From JAAERC01 sp965602655 (GTDB lineage Bacteria; Zixibacteria; MSB-5A5; GN15; PGXB01), in NCBI GenBank assembly GCA_965602655.1, contig CBFCZE010000122.1, positions 1 through 8,091 on the forward strand: DNA of 8,091 nt, given 5' to 3'. The first letter of the stretch is position 1, and every line of letters begins with the position of its first letter. Below, piece after piece: positions 5,594 to 8,091 of the stretch. Below the pieces are notes generated by a model. That model was not told the origin of the DNA, searched no databases, and saw only the letters and a program-made list of their open reading frames with translations. The translations under genes were made by a program, and so were the position numbers.

Positions 5594-6478
5594 TTAGCCG
5601 TCCGATTTGGCAAGGCTTGACTGCCGCAGGACAATATATATACCGAATAGAATCAACACCCCGCCGATCATGGTCCACCAGCCCGGTATCTGATTAAAGA
5701 AGAATATCGCCAGTATTGTGGCGCCTATCGGTTCGCCCAGAATTACGGTTGCCACCCGGTAGGCCGGAATATATTTGAGGAGCCAGTTATAAAGCGAATG
5801 ACCTACTACCGTCGGAATCAGAGCCAGCAGAAAAAAGAATATCCACACTTTTGTTGGATAGTCGGTGATATTTTCATTATAGAAAAGCGATATTATCAAT
5901 AATAATATAGCGGCGATTGAATAGACGATGAAGACATATTCAAGATTATCAAGACGGGCACGGAGTTTCCTACCGATCAGAAGATAAGTTCCGGCAAAAA
6001 AGGCACCGGCCAGGGCCAGAAAATCGCCCCAGAGATACTCGATGCCAAGATTTATATCGCCACCTGATATCAATATCATACCGGCCAGGGCGATAAGCAT
6101 TCCGAATATAGCTTTTCCGACTATTTTTTCTTTAAGTAGAATAGCCTCCATTATCATTAAGAAAACCGGTTGTGTAGCGACAAGAATGACTGAGTTGGAG
6201 ATAGTTGTGTAAAAAAGCGAGGTTATCCATGTGGCAAAATGGAGACCGAGCGCCAAACCGGAAAAAAGAAGAAGTATCATCTGTTGTTTAGTAAGTATGG
6301 GGAAAATTTTAATCAACTTTGGAACTGCCGGTACGGCCAGAATAGCCGAGGCCAGTGCCATCCGATAGAAAGCGGTCGGTAACGCTTCGGCGCCGGACAA
6401 TATGATTAATATCGATGCCCATGAAACCGCAAAGGTGGCGATTATAAGGGTGGAATAGAGATTTCTTTGACTTGCCAT
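5594..6478 (-). CDS. EamA/DMT family transporter
   Basis: This 294-residue membrane protein has about ten hydrophobic segments arranged as two EamA domains (roughly 10-138 and 149-284), the standard 10-TM drug/metabolite transporter layout. Typical features are the SNSVILVATQPVF segment with LKEK after it in the first domain and VILGEPIGATILA (245-257) in the second. Family members usually export amino acids or other small metabolites across the inner membrane; the substrate cannot be read from sequence. The C-terminus LRQSSLAKSDG is short and polar. The ATG at 6478 has no Shine-Dalgarno; TATATT at 6493-6488 is a possible -10 placing transcription start within a few bases of the ATG. It is divergent from a second EamA gene, and its first codons overlap the -35 box of that gene's promoter. 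Confidence 0.92.
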   Translation of the reverse strand: MASQRNLYSTLIIATFAVSWASILIILSGAEALPTAFYRMALASAILAVPAVPKLIKIFPILTKQQMILLLFSGLALGLHFATWITSLFYTTISNSVILVATQPVFLMIMEAILLKEKIVGKAIFGMLIALAGMILISGGDINLGIEYLWGDFLALAGAFFAGTYLLIGRKLRARLDNLEYVFIVYSIAAILLLIISLFYNENITDYPTKVWIFFFLLALIPTVVGHSLYNWLLKYIPAYRVATVILGEPIGATILAIFFFNQIPGWWTMIGGVLILFGIYIVLRQSSLAKSDG

Positions 6479-6500
6479 AAGAATATCAATATACTATAAT
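6472..6500 (+). promoter_or_regulatory. Sigma-70-like promoter of the second EamA gene
   Basis: TTGCCA (6472-6477, 5 of 6 to TTGACA) and a perfect TATAAT (6495-6500) are separated by exactly 17 bases, the best promoter match in the window. Transcription would start near 6507, giving a leader of about 24 bases containing the AAAGGA ribosome binding site. The -35 box overlaps the ATG and second codon of the divergent EamA gene, so the two promoters occupy the same DNA and could interfere. Confidence 0.65.
6488..6493 (-). promoter_or_regulatory. Possible -10 box of the minus-strand EamA gene
   Basis: TATATT on the minus strand (5 of 6 to TATAAT) lies 9 bases before the ATG at 6478. No good -35 is present at 16-18 bases. 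If used, the transcript would begin within a few bases of the start codon. It sits directly next to the -10 of the opposing promoter. Confidence 0.3.
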
Positions 6501-6515
6501 CTTTTCTTCGCAACT

Positions 6516-6521
6516 AAAGGA
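6516..6521 (+). promoter_or_regulatory. Ribosome binding site that selects ATG 6531
   Basis: AAAGGA lies 9 bases before ATG 6531 but only 3 bases before the in-frame TTG at 6525. The spacing favours the ATG, giving MINILLLL as the N-terminus. Confidence 0.65.
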
Positions 6522-6530
6522 ATTTTGACG

Positions 6531-7406
6531 ATGATAAATATTCTACTTCTTCTGGCCGTTATTTTTTGGGGGTTGTCATTTATCGGAACCAAAATGTCTC
6601 TGGAGTATTTGACTCCAAGCGAGATTATCACAATCCGATTTCTACTTGGTTTGTCGGTTTTATTAATTGTAAAAAAGGTTCGCAAAATAAATCTTAATTT
6701 CAAACGCTCCGATCTAACACTGATTATTATCGTTTCTTTACTTTTTGGATTTCATGTAGTTTTGCAGGCGTTCGGTCTAATTTATACCAGCGCCACCAAC
6801 ACAGCCTGGTTGATTGCTACATGTCCGGTTTTTATTGCGATTGCCTCGCGGATTGTCCTGAAAGAAAATCTGAACAGACGAAAAGTAATTGGAATATTGG
6901 TCGCTACTTTTGGTGTGATACTTCTTATCTCCAAAGGAAAATTGGGCAACCTGGGCTGGCTTCAATCGGTCGGCGACTGGATAATTCTGTTCACCTGTAT
7001 TACTTGGACAATTTATACAATTATGACGCGAAAATTAACGAAGAGCTATAATCCCCTGGCCGTCATGGTTGCCATATTGATAATCCCGGCCATATGTTTA
7101 TCATTATTCACTTTGTCGACCTCGCCTTTGCATAAATTTATAGATTTGCCTTATCATATTGTACTTATCCTGATCGGACTCGGTGTAATCTGTGCCGGAG
7201 TCGCGCAATGGATATGGCTGGAAGGTATCACCCAAAAAGGCGCCATTAGAACCGGTGTATATTTATATTTTGAGCCGGTGGTGACGACATTGGCGGCGAT
7301 GCCGATTCTTGGCGAAACTCTTAATATCGCAGGATTCGTAGGTGCCGGATTGATTCTGGGCGGAATTTATCTTGTTGAAAGGCAGAATAATAAGAAGATA
7401 CGGTAA
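6531..7406 (+). CDS. EamA/DMT family transporter (second copy)
   Basis: This 291-residue protein is a ten-segment drug/metabolite transporter with two EamA domains (about 2-134 and 147-282). Landmarks are AVIFWGLSFIGTK (9-21) at the N-terminus, SATNTAWLIATCPVF (87-101) followed by LKEN in the first half, and YFEPVVTTLAAMPILGE (246-262) in the second; the FEPV...LGE pattern is the usual EamA domain-2 signature. It is only distantly similar to the divergent EamA protein on the other strand, so this is not a recent duplication. Some DMT proteins act as homo- or hetero-dimers, but nothing here shows that. The substrate is unknown. It has its own strong promoter and a good ribosome binding site, unlike the minus-strand genes. 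The C-terminus (RQNNKKIR) is positively charged and thus likely cytosolic. Confidence 0.92.
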   Translation: MINILLLLAVIFWGLSFIGTKMSLEYLTPSEIITIRFLLGLSVLLIVKKVRKINLNFKRSDLTLIIIVSLLFGFHVVLQAFGLIYTSATNTAWLIATCPVFIAIASRIVLKENLNRRKVIGILVATFGVILLISKGKLGNLGWLQSVGDWIILFTCITWTIYTIMTRKLTKSYNPLAVMVAILIIPAICLSLFTLSTSPLHKFIDLPYHIVLILIGLGVICAGVAQWIWLEGITQKGAIRTGVYLYFEPVVTTLAAMPILGETLNIAGFVGAGLILGGIYLVERQNNKKIR

Positions 7407-7500
7407 GAGTGTGACAGGTTTTGTCATTAGTTTAAAAATACTATATTGTTTATTATTGCTTGAATTCAGACGGGATAATAAATTGCCGATAATTGATATA

Positions 7501-8091
7501 ATGTCTGAGGAAAGGGAAGCGGTGGAGCTTAAAGTAATTCCATTGGATGCCGATCACGAGGGTGATTTCTATAAAATCCATTGTGACGAAAATAATACCG
7601 GGTGGTGTTATTGTGTTGCCTGGTGGACAACAACCTGGGAAGCCTGGAGCCTTAGCACCGCCGAGGAAAATAGAATTCGCCGGGAAAATCTTTTCGGAGC
7701 CGGTCAGTACGACGGGTATCTTTTGTATGTCGATGACAAACCGGCCGGGTGGTGCCAGGTCGGCCCGCGCGATCGTCTGGTAAATCTGTGCGATCAGTAC
7801 AAATTTGCACCCGATCCGGATGTCTGGGCGATTACCTGTTTTCTTCTTCTTCCAAAGTACCGTGAAATCGGCCTGGCTCATTATTTCCTCAAAGAAATAC
7901 TAAAGGATTTGTCTAGTAAGAAAGTTATGTATGTCCAGGGATTCCCGCGTCGGGGACATGATCTTTCGGCTGATAACGTCTGGACCGGTCCCGAATCTGT
8001 TTTCCAAAAAGCCGGATTCATACTTGAACGCGATGATCCGTTGTATCCTATCTATGGTAAACAGTTGTCCGGTGAACCTGAAGAAGACCAA
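7501..8091 (+). CDS. GNAT family N-acetyltransferase, 3' end beyond the window
   Basis: An open frame of 197 codons runs from ATG 7501 to the window edge with no stop. It reads as a GNAT acetyltransferase: central strand VWAITCFLLLP (108-118), then the acetyl-CoA loop R121-E-I-G124-L-A126, then helix HYFLKEILKDL, and later VFQKAGFILERDDPLYPIYGK near the visible C-terminus. The N-terminal half carries an unusual Trp/Cys-rich segment, GWCYCVAWW (34-42), and a second GWCQVGPR (83-90), a pattern I associate with a poorly characterised GNAT subgroup. The substrate is unknown. The start is uncertain: no Shine-Dalgarno precedes ATG 7501, and an in-frame TTG at 7483 with GGGA upstream would add six residues. 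The gene is probably almost complete. It lies 94 bases after the EamA gene on the same strand. Confidence 0.78.
   Translation, partial: MSEEREAVELKVIPLDADHEGDFYKIHCDENNTGWCYCVAWWTTTWEAWSLSTAEENRIRRENLFGAGQYDGYLLYVDDKPAGWCQVGPRDRLVNLCDQYKFAPDPDVWAITCFLLLPKYREIGLAHYFLKEILKDLSSKKVMYVQGFPRRGHDLSADNVWTGPESVFQKAGFILERDDPLYPIYGKQLSGEPEEDQ

Noticed and set aside
7412..7426. TGACA-N5-TGTCA dyad after the second EamA gene, as a terminator
   Set aside because: The stem is only 5 bp and no T-run follows; it is too short to separate from chance.
7497..7502. Perfect TATAAT overlapping the ATG of the last gene, as a promoter
   Set aside because: No -35-like box lies at the right distance, and transcription would start after the chosen start codon.
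7453..7881. Minus-strand frame of 142 codons near the right end
   Set aside because: It is the shadow of the GNAT gene starting at 7501, which has a clear acetyl-CoA motif and runs open to the window end.
1..8091. CRISPR arrays, tRNA or rRNA genes, insertion sequences, toxin-antitoxin or defence loci
   Set aside because: I saw no tandem spaced repeats, cloverleaf-like segments, transposase or nuclease motifs; the coding frames account for nearly all of the window.

Overview
The window reads as an ordinary-looking chromosomal stretch of a bacterium with moderate GC content and a two-membrane (Gram-negative type) envelope. The envelope inference rests on a putative lipoprotein with a thioredoxin fold and on a secreted, beta-rich protein with a barrel-like C-terminus. 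I see no phage, transposase, CRISPR, rRNA or tRNA signal. The mix of genes (a stand-alone archaeal-type Thr-tRNA editing domain, a Rhizobium-type asparaginase and tryptophanase) plus a remnant of a GTCATTCCCGC-type palindromic repeat would fit an uncultured lineage such as those of the FCB group. That placement is a guess from memory of similar genomes; the sequence itself does not fix the phylum.

Layout. Block 1 (30-3453, + strand): a free-standing threonyl-tRNA synthetase editing domain, one base from an asparaginase II family enzyme, then tryptophanase (tnaA), then a small GNAT acetyltransferase. Block 2 (3469-6478, - strand, transcribed right to left): an EamA/DMT transporter, a secreted beta-rich protein of unknown function, a thioredoxin-like lipoprotein, and a TauE/SafE family anion permease. 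Block 3 (6531-8091, + strand, divergent from block 2): a second EamA/DMT transporter and a GNAT acetyltransferase that runs off the window end. Blocks 1 and 2 converge with only 15 bases between stop codons. No gene-free stretch exceeds 300 bases.

How the genes may work together. The first block has an amino-acid theme: asparaginase gives aspartate and ammonia, tryptophanase gives indole, pyruvate and ammonia, and the editing domain belongs to a family that clears mischarged tRNA(Thr). The second block has an envelope theme: redox (CxxC) lipoprotein, sulfur-anion-type exporter, a probable outer-membrane or periplasmic protein, and metabolite transporters. These links are inference from neighbourhood only.

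The points most worth following up are: (i) the editing domain keeps the fold signatures but appears to have lost the lysine regarded as key in the archaeal enzyme; (ii) several genes lack a Shine-Dalgarno and have promoter-like boxes placed so close to the start codon that leaderless or nearly leaderless mRNAs are predicted; (iii) an AT-rich 9-bp dyad sits directly upstream of tnaA where a tnaC leader would be expected in enterobacteria. I did not find a convincing wholly new multi-gene system.
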